In this document: positions 1 through 8,127 of the stretch, piece by piece | Layout of the letters: every line of letters begins with the position of its first letter | How positions within the stretch are numbered: the first letter of the stretch is position 1 | Assembly: GCF_012939955.1 (NCBI RefSeq) | Contig: NZ_SPMY01000045.1 | Coordinates: 62,001 to 126,000, forward strand | DNA: 64,000 nt | Source of the DNA: Candidatus Accumulibacter phosphatis | Lineage (GTDB): Bacteria; Pseudomonadota; Gammaproteobacteria; Burkholderiales; Rhodocyclaceae | Direction: 5' to 3' | Translations under genes and position numbers: made by a program | Notes under the pieces: model-generated | What the model was told of the DNA's origin: nothing | Database searches by the model: none | What the model saw: the letters and a program-made list of their open reading frames with translations, nothing else

Positions 1-1707
1 CGCGTTCAGCAGCGTCTCATAGGCGATGGTCTCACCCTTGGGCTTTTCGTTAGCCAGTTTCTTCCACGGAGCGCCCTTGTCGCTCAGCCACTTGCTCGGG
101 TCGCTCTTCGGGTTCAGCTTCGGTGGGCAGTGAGCCATGCCGGCGCGCTCGAGGCGAGCCATCACCTGGTCCATCTCCTCGGCGAGGTTGTCCATCGCCT
201 GTTGTGGAGTCTTCTCGCCGGTCACGGCGACAGCCACGTTCTTCCACCACAACTGCGCCAGCTTCGGGTAATCCGGCACGTTGGTGCCGGTCGGCGTCCA
301 CGCGACGCGTGCCGGGCTGCGATAGAACTCGACCAGGCCACCCAGCTTGGGGGCCATGTCGGTCATCGCCTGGCTCTGGATGTCGGACTCACGAATCGGC
401 GTCAGGCCGACGATGGTCTTCTTCAGCGAGGTCGTCTTGGCGGTGATGAACTGCGCGTACAGCCAGGCAGCGGCCGTCTTGTCGGCGTCGTGCGCCGCAA
501 AGAAAGTCCATGAGCCGACGTCCTGGTAGCCGTTCTGCATGCCCTGCTTCCAGTACGGGCCGTTCGGGCCGGGGGCCATGCGCCACTTCGGAGTGCCGTC
601 GGCGTTAACCACCGGCAGGCCGGCCTTGATCATGTCGGCGGTGAACGCCGTGTACCAGAAGATCTGCTGCGCGATCTGGCCTTGCGCGGGCACCGGGCCG
701 GCTTCGCCGAAAGTCATGCCGGTGGCCTCTTTCGGGGCGTATTGCTTCATCCAGTCGACATACTTGGTCAAGGCGTACACCCCGGCCGGCGAGTTGACGG
801 CGCCGCCGCGCGAGACCGAGGCGCCGACCGGCGTGCACTTGTCGTCGGCGACGCGAATCCCCCATTCGTCGACCGGCATGCCGTTCGGGATGCCGATGTC
901 GGCCGTGCCGGCCATCGACAGCCAGGCGTCGGTGAAACGCCAGCCCAGCGAAGGATCTTTCTTGCCGTAGTCCATATGGCCGTACACCGGCTTGCCTTCG
1001 ATGCTCTTCACCTCATCGCTGAAGAAGGCGGCGATGTCTTCATAGGCGCTCCAGTTCAGTGGTACGCCGAGTTCGTAGCCGTATTTGGCCTTGAACCGGT
1101 CTTTCAGGTCCTGGCGCGCGAAGAGGTCGGCGCGAAACCAGTACAGGTTGGCGAACTGCTGGTCGGGAAGCTGATACAGCTTGCCGTCCGGTGCGGTCGT
1201 GAAGCTGGTGCCAATGAAATCCTTCAGGTCCAGTCCTGGGTTCGTCCACTCCTTGCCCTTGCCGGCCATGTAGTCGGTCAGGTTCATGATCTTGCCGTAG
1301 CGATAGTGGGTGCCAATCAGGTCGGAGTCGGAAATCCAGCCGTCGTAGATGGACCTGCCCGACTGCATCGAGGTCTGCAGTTTCTCGACGACATCGCCCT
1401 CCTGGATCAGGTCGTGCTTGACCTTGATGCCGGTGATCTCCTCGAAGGCCCTGGCCAGGGTCTTCGATTCATACTCGTGGGTGGTGATGGTCTCGGATAC
1501 GACCGAGATCTCATTGACTCCCCTGGCTTGCAGCTTCTTGGCGGCGTCGATGAACCACTTCATCTCGGCCATCTGCTGATCCTTGTTCAGCGTCGATGGC
1601 TGGAACTCGGTATCAATCCATTTTTTGGCCTCGGATTCGCCGGCCCAGGCCTGACTGGCGAGCGCGCAAGCGATAGTGAGGGCCATCGTCGTGTGGCGTA
1701 GTTTCAT
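1..1707 (-). CDS. glpV: Glycerol-type ABC transporter substrate-binding protein (partial, runs off left edge)
   Basis: Periplasmic solute-binding protein of an ABC importer. The reading frame is open from the ATG at 1707 to the window edge, so the C-terminus is missing. The N-terminus is a Sec signal peptide (MKLRHTTMALTIACALASQ, then AWA and the predicted cleavage). The mature part reads as a family-1 extracellular solute-binding protein, with features such as DGWISDSDLIGTHYRYGK and a late WTPTGTNVPDYPKLAQ stretch. It is the last visible gene of a minus-strand set of two ATPases, two permeases and a small DUF2160-type membrane protein. That gene order matches the rhizobial glycerol transporter GlpSTPQUV. 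The glycerol substrate is inferred from this order; a related polyol or sugar is possible. Confidence 0.85.
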   Translation of the reverse strand, partial: MKLRHTTMALTIACALASQAWAGESEAKKWIDTEFQPSTLNKDQQMAEMKWFIDAAKKLQARGVNEISVVSETITTHEYESKTLARAFEEITGIKVKHDLIQEGDVVEKLQTSMQSGRSIYDGWISDSDLIGTHYRYGKIMNLTDYMAGKGKEWTNPGLDLKDFIGTSFTTAPDGKLYQLPDQQFANLYWFRADLFARQDLKDRFKAKYGYELGVPLNWSAYEDIAAFFSDEVKSIEGKPVYGHMDYGKKDPSLGWRFTDAWLSMAGTADIGIPNGMPVDEWGIRVADDKCTPVGASVSRGGAVNSPAGVYALTKYVDWMKQYAPKEATGMTFGEAGPVPAQGQIAQQIFWYTAFTADMIKAGLPVVNADGTPKWRMAPGPNGPYWKQGMQNGYQDVGSWTFFAAHDADKTAAAWLYAQFITAKTTSLKKTIVGLTPIRESDIQSQAMTDMAPKLGGLVEFYRSPARVAWTPTGTNVPDYPKLAQLWWKNVAVAVTGEKTPQQAMDNLAEEMDQVMARLERAGMAHCPPKLNPKSDPSKWLSDKGAPWKKLANEKPKGETIAYETLLNA

Positions 1708-1797
1708 TGGTCGTCTCCTCGGTGCACATGCATCCCCGTGAATAGCCTTGCTCAGCACGGCCCCGGGGACGCTGCGGGCCGGATTCGAGAAAACCAT

Positions 1798-2107
1798 TCA
1801 GCCTTTTCGCATCACCAGTAGCAGCGCGGCGATTGAAATGGCAAAACTGATCCAGATGCTCGGATCCTGCTCAAGCGTCAACCACTCGGCGAATTTTCCC
1901 GACAGCCCGACGAAGGCCAGATTGATGTAGGCGGCGCCGAGCAGTCCGATGAACAGGCGATCGCCACGCGTCGTTGCCATGGGCAGAAAGCCCTTGCGCA
2001 GCGTCGTCGGTGATTTGATCTCCCACACCGTCATTGCCGCCAGCAGCAGGGCAATGAAGATGAAAAAAAACAGCCACCGGTGTGGTCCATACCATCCAGG
2101 CAAACAT
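1798..2107 (-). pseudogene. glpU: GlpU-like small membrane protein (DUF2160), apparent +1 frameshift
   Basis: Small integral membrane subunit found in GlpSTPQUV-type loci. The natural start is the ATG at 2107, preceded by an AGGAG ribosome site. It encodes MFAWMVWTTPVAVFF and then runs out of frame at an 8-nt A/T run (2063-2070). The remainder (FIALLLAAMTVWEIKSPTTL and onward, two more hydrophobic helices, ending ...LLLVMRKG) is in another frame. With 7 bases in the run the two halves join into a protein of about 102 residues. The break is therefore probably a homopolymer error, although slippage or real decay cannot be excluded from sequence alone. Confidence 0.75.
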
Positions 2108-2175
2108 CGTTCAGCTCCTGTAAGCGGCAACACAACGACCTGGCGCTGCCGGAATGGAACTTGCGGCAGCGCCCA

Positions 2176-2988
2176 TCACACCCGCCCCATGGCAAAGCCC
2201 TTGGCGATGTAATGGCGGACAAACCAGATCACGATGGCGCCTGGCACGATGGTCAGGACGCCGGCGGCGGCCAGCGTCGCCCAGTCCATGCCCGATGCCG
2301 AGACGGTACGCGTCATGGTCGCCACGATAGGTTTGGCATCGACGCTGGTCAGCGTGCGCGCCAGCAACAGTTCCACCCAACTGAACATGAAGCAGAAGAA
2401 GGCCGTGACGCCGACGCCGGCCTTGATCAGCGGCAGAAAAATGGTCAGGAAGAAACGCGGGAAGGAATAGCCATCGATATAGGCGGTTTCGTCGATCTCG
2501 CGCGGAATACCGCTCATGAAGCCTTCCAGTATCCATACCGCCAATGGCACGTTGAACACCAGATGCGCCAGTGCCACCGCAATATGCGTGTCCATCAGAC
2601 CGAGGGTCGAGTAGAGCTGAAAGAAGGGCAGCAGGAAAACTGCCGGCGGCGTCATGCGGTTGGTCAGCAGCCAGAAGAAGAGGTGTTTGTCGCCGATAAA
2701 GCTGTAGCGCGAAAAAGCGTAGGCCGCGGGCAGAGCCACGCTGATCGAGATCGTCATGTTGATGGCGACGATGATCAGGCTGTTGAGGTAGCCGGAATAC
2801 CAGGCCGGATCAGTGAAGATGGTGCGGTAGTTGTCCCAGGTGAAGTCCTGCGGGAAAAACGAGAAACTGGAAAGGATTTCCGCGTTGGTCTTGAAGCTCA
2901 TGTTGACCATCCAGTAGATGGGCAGCAGCGCAAAGACGATATAGAGAATCAGGAACAGGGTGCGCTTCTGGAAGCGGTTTTCATTCAT
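2176..2988 (-). CDS. glpQ: Glycerol-type ABC transporter permease (MalG-like)
   Basis: Inner-membrane permease subunit of the importer. It has about six hydrophobic helices. The cytoplasmic coupling (EAA) loop is visible as EIDETAYIDGYSFPRFFLTI. The C-terminus ends HYIAKGFAMGRV, typical of the MalG/CUT1 branch. I place the start at the ATG at 2988 (MNENRFQKR). It overlaps the end of the upstream permease by 8 bases, which suggests translational coupling; an alternative start at 3021 adds an unlikely leader. It pairs with the permease at 2981-3874. Confidence 0.88.
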   Translation of the reverse strand: MNENRFQKRTLFLILYIVFALLPIYWMVNMSFKTNAEILSSFSFFPQDFTWDNYRTIFTDPAWYSGYLNSLIIVAINMTISISVALPAAYAFSRYSFIGDKHLFFWLLTNRMTPPAVFLLPFFQLYSTLGLMDTHIAVALAHLVFNVPLAVWILEGFMSGIPREIDETAYIDGYSFPRFFLTIFLPLIKAGVGVTAFFCFMFSWVELLLARTLTSVDAKPIVATMTRTVSASGMDWATLAAAGVLTIVPGAIVIWFVRHYIAKGFAMGRV

Positions 2989-3874
2989 GGCCGGCGCCCT
3001 CCTTGTCGGCGGTGCCGACACGCTGCATCCAATTGTAGAGGATGAAACACAAGAGCAGGATGATCAGAAAGTAAATCAGCGAGAAAGCGGCAGCCGGCCC
3101 GAGATCGAACTGGCCGACCGCTTTCTGAGTCAGGTACTGGCTGAGAAAAGTGGTCGAATTTCCCGGACCACCGCCCGTCAGAACAAAAGGCTCGGTATAA
3201 ATCATGAAGCTGTCCATGAAGCGCAGGAGCACGGCGATCATCAATACGCCGCGCATTTTGGGTAGCTGGATGTAGCGGAAGACGGCCAATTTGGAGGCAC
3301 CGTCTATGCGTGCGGCCTGGTAGTAGGCATCGGGGATGGAGCGTAGTCCGGCAAAGCAGAGTAGCGCCACCAGCGGTGTCCAGTGCCAGACATCCATGCT
3401 CAGTACGGTGAGCCAGGCATGCGTGGCATTGCCGGTGTAGCTGTAATCGAAACCCATCTTCTGCAGCATCGCACCCAGCAAACCAATGTCGGCGCGACCG
3501 TAGATCTGCCAGATCGTGCCGACCACGTTCCACGGAATCAGCAGCGACAGCGCCACCATCACGAGCACCGCCGAGGCTTTCCAGCCCTTCGCTGGCATGG
3601 CCAGGGCGAGGATGATGCCGAGCGGAATCTCCACCGTCAGAACCGCCAGCGAAAAGCCCAGTTGCCGCCACAGGGCGGCATGCAGTTCGTCATCGCGCAT
3701 GACCAGCGCAAACCATTCCGTGCCCACGAAGACCCGCCGCTCGGGCGAGAAAATGTCCTGCAAGGAATAATTGACCACCGTCATCAAAGGCAGCACGGCG
3801 GAGAAGGCGACGCAAATGACCACCGGCAGCACCAGCCACCAGGCCTTTTGGTTAACGGGCTTGGTGCTCAGCAC
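2981..3874 (-). CDS. glpP: Glycerol-type ABC transporter permease (MalF-like)
   Basis: First permease subunit, 297 residues, six predicted helices. The EAA loop reads YYQAARIDGASKLAVFRYIQ. Another family hallmark is the GGGPGNSTTFLSQYL segment before the penultimate helix. The start overlaps the end of the upstream ATPase gene (3868-4947), and the stop overlaps the next permease, so the set is clearly one operon. It most resembles sugar/glycerol CUT1 permeases. Confidence 0.88.
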   Translation of the reverse strand: MLSTKPVNQKAWWLVLPVVICVAFSAVLPLMTVVNYSLQDIFSPERRVFVGTEWFALVMRDDELHAALWRQLGFSLAVLTVEIPLGIILALAMPAKGWKASAVLVMVALSLLIPWNVVGTIWQIYGRADIGLLGAMLQKMGFDYSYTGNATHAWLTVLSMDVWHWTPLVALLCFAGLRSIPDAYYQAARIDGASKLAVFRYIQLPKMRGVLMIAVLLRFMDSFMIYTEPFVLTGGGPGNSTTFLSQYLTQKAVGQFDLGPAAAFSLIYFLIILLLCFILYNWMQRVGTADKEGAGHE

Positions 3875-4947
3875 GGGAGGAGTTCCTCATTCTTGTAGAA
3901 ACAGGTGTGTGATCCCAACACGCCCAGCCAGACCCGGTCGCCGCAGCGGGGTATCTCCTGATCGGGACGCAAGCGCGCCTTGATCGCCAGATCGCCGCAT
4001 TGGCCGGTCAACAGCACGTGGGTACCGATGTCCAGTGCCTGCGTGACCTTGACCGGCAGGGCCGTCGGGTCTTCGGCAGCGCTGAGCACGACGTATTCGG
4101 GCCGGATACCAAGTTTCAGTTCGCCTGCGGGCAAGGCAAGGTCTCGGCCCAGTCCAAGCCGGTGTTCGGCGACCAGCAGTGCCCGCTCATGGACCCGCGC
4201 CGGCAGGAAGTTCATGCCCGGCGAACCAATGAAATTGCCCACGAAAGTGTGCTGCGGCCTTTCGAACAACTCCTCGGCGCTTCCCACCTGCACCGAGCGA
4301 CCGCGCGTCATGACCATCACCTGATCGGCAAAAGTCAAAGCTTCCACCTGATCATGCGTAACGTAGATCAGCGTCAGTTTCAGCTCGAGATGAATCTGTT
4401 TCAGTTTTCGCCGCAGCTGCCACTTCAGGTGCGGATCGATGACGGTCAGGGGTTCGTCGAACAACACCGCCGACACGTCGTGCCTGACCAGGCCGCGCCC
4501 GAGCGATATCTTCTGCTTGGCGTCGGCGGCAAGGTTCGCGGCGCGCTGATCGAGTTGGCCACTCAGTTCCAGCATTTCGGCAATTTCAGCGACGCGCTTC
4601 CTGATCTGATCGCCGGGCATTTTCCGGTTGCGCAGGGGGAAGGCCAGGTTGTCGGCCACGGTCATGGTGTCGTAGATCACGGGAAACTGGAACACCTGGG
4701 CGATATTGCGTTGCTGCGGGCTGAGTTGCGTGACGTTGCGGCCGTCGAACTCGACGCTTCCCCGCGACGGCGCCAGCAGGCCCGACATGATGTTGAGCAT
4801 CGTCGTCTTGCCGCAACCCGAGGGGCCGAGCAGGGCATAGGCGCCGCCATCGGCAAAACTCATCTTCATTGGCAGTAGCGCGTAGTCCTCATCCTGTTGC
4901 GGATTGGCCAGGTAGGAATGCGCGAGGTCGAGATCGATGCGCGCCAT
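3868..4947 (-). CDS. glpT: ABC transporter ATPase, GlpT-like, with atypical signature motif
   Basis: ATP-binding subunit, 359 residues. Walker A is GPSGCGKTT (about residues 41-49), Walker B is VLFDEP (161-166), and the H-loop histidine is present (YVTHDQ, H198). The ABC signature is not LSGGQ: the corresponding site reads LAADAKQKISLGRGL (about 139-153). A TOBE-like C-terminal region follows (IRPEYVVL). The start is taken at ATG 4947 (MARIDLDLAH), two bases past the stop of the partner ATPase; an upstream ATG at 5013 would lie inside that gene. GlpT is known from rhizobial glycerol importers; I infer the same role here. Confidence 0.87.
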   Translation of the reverse strand: MARIDLDLAHSYLANPQQDEDYALLPMKMSFADGGAYALLGPSGCGKTTMLNIMSGLLAPSRGSVEFDGRNVTQLSPQQRNIAQVFQFPVIYDTMTVADNLAFPLRNRKMPGDQIRKRVAEIAEMLELSGQLDQRAANLAADAKQKISLGRGLVRHDVSAVLFDEPLTVIDPHLKWQLRRKLKQIHLELKLTLIYVTHDQVEALTFADQVMVMTRGRSVQVGSAEELFERPQHTFVGNFIGSPGMNFLPARVHERALLVAEHRLGLGRDLALPAGELKLGIRPEYVVLSAAEDPTALPVKVTQALDIGTHVLLTGQCGDLAIKARLRPDQEIPRCGDRVWLGVLGSHTCFYKNEELLPC

Positions 4948-4948
4948 G

Positions 4949-6034
4949 TCAATGCCCTCCCCGCCGTTGCGGAGCCACGAGCAAGGTCCCCTGCGCATCG
5001 AATACATAGACATGGGCGGGATTGAGCTGCAGGGTCAGCGCTGTGCCCAGCATGAAACGATGCACGCCGCCAAGCTGCGCCACCACTTCCCCGACGGCCG
5101 TGGACAGGTGCACAAAAGTGTCCGAGCCGGAGATTTCGGCCAGCTCGACGCGGCCGGCCAGGGGCACGTCGCCTGCGCTTTCCTGCAGGCGAAGTGCGCT
5201 GGCGCGTACGCCAACGGTCAGGGCGGTCGTCGCTTGTTGCGCAAGGACTGCCGGGAGGCGAATCGAAAGCGCCGGGCCGGCCTTCAATTGCACCCCATGG
5301 CTGCTTGCTGCAGCGGCGATCAGGTTCATCGGCGGATCGCTGAAGGCGCGGGCGACGCGCAAGGACTTGGGGGCATGGAAGACCTCGGCGGTGGGTCCAT
5401 ATTGCAGCAGTTCGCCGGCATCCATGACCGCCGTGTGCCCACCCAGCAGCAAGGCCTCGCCCGGCTCGGTGGTGGCGTAGATGACCGTTGAATCGCCGGC
5501 CGCAAACAGCTCGCTCAGTTCTTCGCGCAATTCCTCGCGCAGCTTGTAGTCGAGATTGACCAGGGGTTCGTCGAGCAGCATCAGCGGGGCACCCTTGGCC
5601 AGCGCACGCGCCAGCGCCACGCGCTGTTGCTGGCCGCCGGAAAGCTCGGCCGGGTAGCGGTCCAGGAAGCCATCGATGTGCAGCCGCTGCGCCAGCGCAC
5701 GCACGCGCTCATCGATATTCTTTTCGCCACGCAGCTTCAATGGCGAGGCAATGTTGTCGGCGACCCGTAACGAGGGGTAGTTGATGAATTGCTGATAGAC
5801 CATCGCCACGTTGCGGTCGCGTACCGAAACACCGGTAACATCCTGGCCATTCACCCTCACCACCCCGCGGGTGGGCGTGTCGAGGCCGGCCATGATGCGC
5901 ATCAAGCTGGTCTTCCCCGCCTGGGTGGCGCCCAGCAGCACGGTTACCGCGTTGCGCTTCGGCGCGAGGTCCATTGTGTAGAGCCAGGACTGCGCCCCCA
6001 CCCGCTTGCTGATGCCTTGCAGTTCCAATTCCAT
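4949..6034 (-). CDS. glpS: ABC transporter ATPase, GlpS-like, lacking the H-loop histidine
   Basis: Partner ATPase, 361 residues. Walker A is GATQAGKTS (35-43), the signature is canonical [15 protein letters not shown] (131-145), and Walker B is LMLLDEP (151-157). The H-loop position, normally VTHD, reads YATTEP, so the histidine is replaced by threonine (T189). Together with the GlpT-like subunit it would give one standard and one degenerate ATP site. It is the first gene of the visible glp operon; about 220 bases upstream hold a dispersed repeat and no regulator gene. Confidence 0.87.
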   Translation of the reverse strand: MELELQGISKRVGAQSWLYTMDLAPKRNAVTVLLGATQAGKTSLMRIMAGLDTPTRGVVRVNGQDVTGVSVRDRNVAMVYQQFINYPSLRVADNIASPLKLRGEKNIDERVRALAQRLHIDGFLDRYPAELSGGQQQRVALARALAKGAPLMLLDEPLVNLDYKLREELREELSELFAAGDSTVIYATTEPGEALLLGGHTAVMDAGELLQYGPTAEVFHAPKSLRVARAFSDPPMNLIAAAASSHGVQLKAGPALSIRLPAVLAQQATTALTVGVRASALRLQESAGDVPLAGRVELAEISGSDTFVHLSTAVGEVVAQLGGVHRFMLGTALTLQLNPAHVYVFDAQGTLLVAPQRRGGH

Positions 6035-6133
6035 GGCGATGGTCTCCCGGAACGCAGTTTGCTTCGAAGTCGGCGCTTCATCAAGCGACTTTTCGCTATT
6101 GGCCTCCCGATCCTCACGGACCGTGCCCGCGCC

Positions 6134-6253
6134 TAACGGTCATGACATGTCGGGATAATCCAAATCATGAAAGTCATGACCGTCCCCCTCTTCGCCCGGC
6201 CCTTCTCCCGCAGGGGGAGAAGGGAGATTCGTGAGTCGCGTACGCGACTTTCA
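6134..6253 (+). repeat. Dispersed repeat, copy A (REP/MITE-like)
   Basis: An element of about 120 bases, also found at 34258-34370 (inverted) and 50444-50564. It begins CTAACGGTCATGACATG, contains AATCATGAAAGTCATGACCG, and has a hairpin CCTTCTCCC/GGGAGAAGG. It ends with a palindrome AGTCGCGTACGCGACT inside GTGAGTCG...TTTCAC. It has no coding capacity and abuts the stop of the alcohol dehydrogenase gene. Confidence 0.85.
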
Positions 6254-6255
6254 CA

Positions 6256-7435
6256 TCAAAGCCGCGCCGCGAGAATCTGTGCAATCTCGTCATCAGTGAG
6301 CACAATGGGATTGCTCTTCATGCTGCTGCCACGACAATTGGCCACGATGCGCGGGAAGTCGGCGCGGGTGATTCGCCAGTTTGACAGGCGCGGCAAGGCG
6401 AGCGTTTGCTCCCATTGGCGCAAGCTCGTGACCAGGAAGCTGCGTGCATCCTGAGCCTTCATTCCCTTCTGCATGGCAAAGCGACGGCCGATCTCGGCGT
6501 ATTTCGGCAGCGCAGGATTCTCGGGATCGCGCCTTTCCATCGCCGCAATATTGACCGCCGTTGCCGTGGCGACCAGTGTGCCGCAGGCCGCGCCGTGGGG
6601 AATCGGAAAAAAAGGCGCCGAGGGGCGAGGCGAGGCCATGAACGGCACCGAGACCGGTCTGCGCCAGGCAGATGCCAGACAGCAGCGAGGCGTAGGCCAT
6701 CTTCTCGCGTGCCGGGGCAGATTGTTCGGCATACAGCGGCAACAGCGCATCCCTGGCCGCCATGATGCCGGAGCGCGCAAGCGCGTCCGTCATCGGGTTG
6801 CTGCCTGTCGAGACGAAGGATTCGAGGAGTTGCGTGAAGGCATCCATGCCATTGGCGGCGATGAGCTGCGGCGGACAGCTGACGAGCAGGTCAGGATCGA
6901 CGATCGCCCATTCGGCCACCAGTTGCTCATCGCGAAAGGATTTCTTGAACTGTCCTTGAATTGACAATACGGCGTTCCTGGTGGCTTCCGAGCCAGTGCC
7001 GGCCGTGCTTGGTACGGCGATCAAGGGCGTCGACGGGCCGCCATAGGGTAGCTCGGGACCGACGCCCTCGAGATGATCGAGCACCGAATTGCCTGGCTTG
7101 AGCAGGCCGGCGATGGCCTTAGCCGCATCAAGGGCGCTGCCGCCGCCGATAGCAATCACGGCATCAAACGCTTCGCCTTGCAATGCCGAGACGGTGGCAT
7201 CAATAAAAGTCGGCGCTGGCTCGGTGACGATCTTGACGATTTCCCAGCGGCAATCCCGCTGGCGCAAGGCAGCGAAGAGCCGCGGCGCATGCGCCGAGCC
7301 GAGAAAGCTCCGTGCGCCCGTGATCAGCAACAGGCGCTTGCCATAGCTGGCGGCGATGTCCGGCAAGTTGCTCAGGGAACCGCAGCCGAACCTGATCTGC
7401 GGCAGACGGGCGATGGCAAACGCAGCGAAGCTCAT
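6256..7435 (-). pseudogene. Iron-containing alcohol dehydrogenase, apparent +1 frameshift
   Basis: Group III (Fe-type) NAD(P)-dependent alcohol dehydrogenase. The start at 7435 has an AGGAGGG site. The nucleotide-binding GGGSALDAAKAI and the AVPSTAGTGSEAT segment are clear. Metal-site residues visible are the aspartate of NGMDAFTQLLESFVS, the histidine of GAVHGLASPLGAFF and, after the break, the histidine of PIPHGAACGTLV. A run of seven A/T (6607-6613) shifts the frame; with six bases the gene reads through to a stop at 6256, giving about 392 residues. The second ligand position is Q rather than H, which I believe occurs in part of this family. Substrate unknown; proximity to glp genes makes a polyol or aldehyde plausible. 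Confidence 0.8.
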
Positions 7436-7824
7436 GCAGGGACCCTCCTTCCATGTTCCAGTGGGTGCATCAAGCAGTGCAATGCAAACCCGGATTTCGC
7501 CGGCCAGGCAGTTCTTGAACCCTGTATGCCCGCTTCGCTAGTGCCGGGCTGCGCGAAGTTTGGAACCTATAAATTCCGGCTACCGCGTGGGTTTCGCGCC
7601 GCTGTAATGCTTGCTGAAGGCCGCATCGGGAACGGTGAATGCGGCACCGCACTAGCTCCGGCCGACGCGCTGCCAGGCACGCCGTGTTGACCTTCGTCAT
7701 TGCCTCCGCACTTGCTTGTGGCATTCTTCAAGCATGATCGCGGAAAGCGTGGTACGAAATTCCAGCATCGCCAGCCCTCCACAGCCATCCCCCAGCGACG
7801 CCAAGCCAGAGCCAAGCCATAGCC
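7436..7824. other. Intergenic region, no gene recognised
   Basis: 389 bases between the divergent alcohol dehydrogenase and the small CxxC protein. Short frames exist but none has a plausible start with ribosome site or a recognisable product. It presumably holds the promoters of both flanking genes. Confidence 0.5.
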
Positions 7825-8064
7825 ATGATGCCCGTTAGCAGCGACCTTCCCGATGCCTTCTGCCGACCCCTGCGGGACCTCGCCGACGCTCAGTCGATCG
7901 TCGGCGAAATCGAAGCCCTGCTCAGCACGCGGCAGCTCAGTCTGCGCCTGCCGCCGCCCGTGCCGAACACTTGCTGTGGTCGGGGCTGCAACGGCTGCGT
8001 CTGGCAGGGCTACTACCAGGCGCTGGGGTACTGGCGGGATCAGGCCCGGGCCCTCTTGGGCTGA
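7825..8064 (+). CDS. Oxidoreductase-like N-terminal domain protein
   Basis: Small protein of 79 residues. The key stretch PPPVPNTCCGRGCNGCVWQGY matches the short cysteine-rich oxidoreductase-like domain (proline-rich lead-in, CC-G-GC-xx-CVW, then an aromatic helix YYQALGYWRDQ). The four cysteines suggest metal or Fe-S binding, but the family has no settled function. Start at 7825 (MMPVSS) or the next codon. It lies 63 bases upstream of the PAS kinase on the same strand. Confidence 0.75.
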   Translation: MMPVSSDLPDAFCRPLRDLADAQSIVGEIEALLSTRQLSLRLPPPVPNTCCGRGCNGCVWQGYYQALGYWRDQARALLG

Positions 8065-8127
8065 TCAAATCGCGTCAGCACAACCACCGCCGTCGGGGAA
8101 GGATAGAATAGCCAGTTCCAAGAGGGT

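Noticed and set aside
2063-2070. Programmed ribosomal frameshifting in glpU
   Set aside because: Slippery A/T runs can support it, but five other genes, including core ones, show the same +1 homopolymer defect, so systematic error is simpler.
2080-3045. Long plus-strand frame of 321 codons opposite the glp permease genes
   Set aside because: It is antisense to two clearly recognised permeases, has low-complexity His/Gln/Arg composition and no ribosome site.
6840-6870. Gln instead of His in the metal-binding region of the alcohol dehydrogenase as evidence of inactivity
   Set aside because: I believe some members of the iron-dependent family carry TQLLE or TQLIE here, so it is not a reliable sign of loss.
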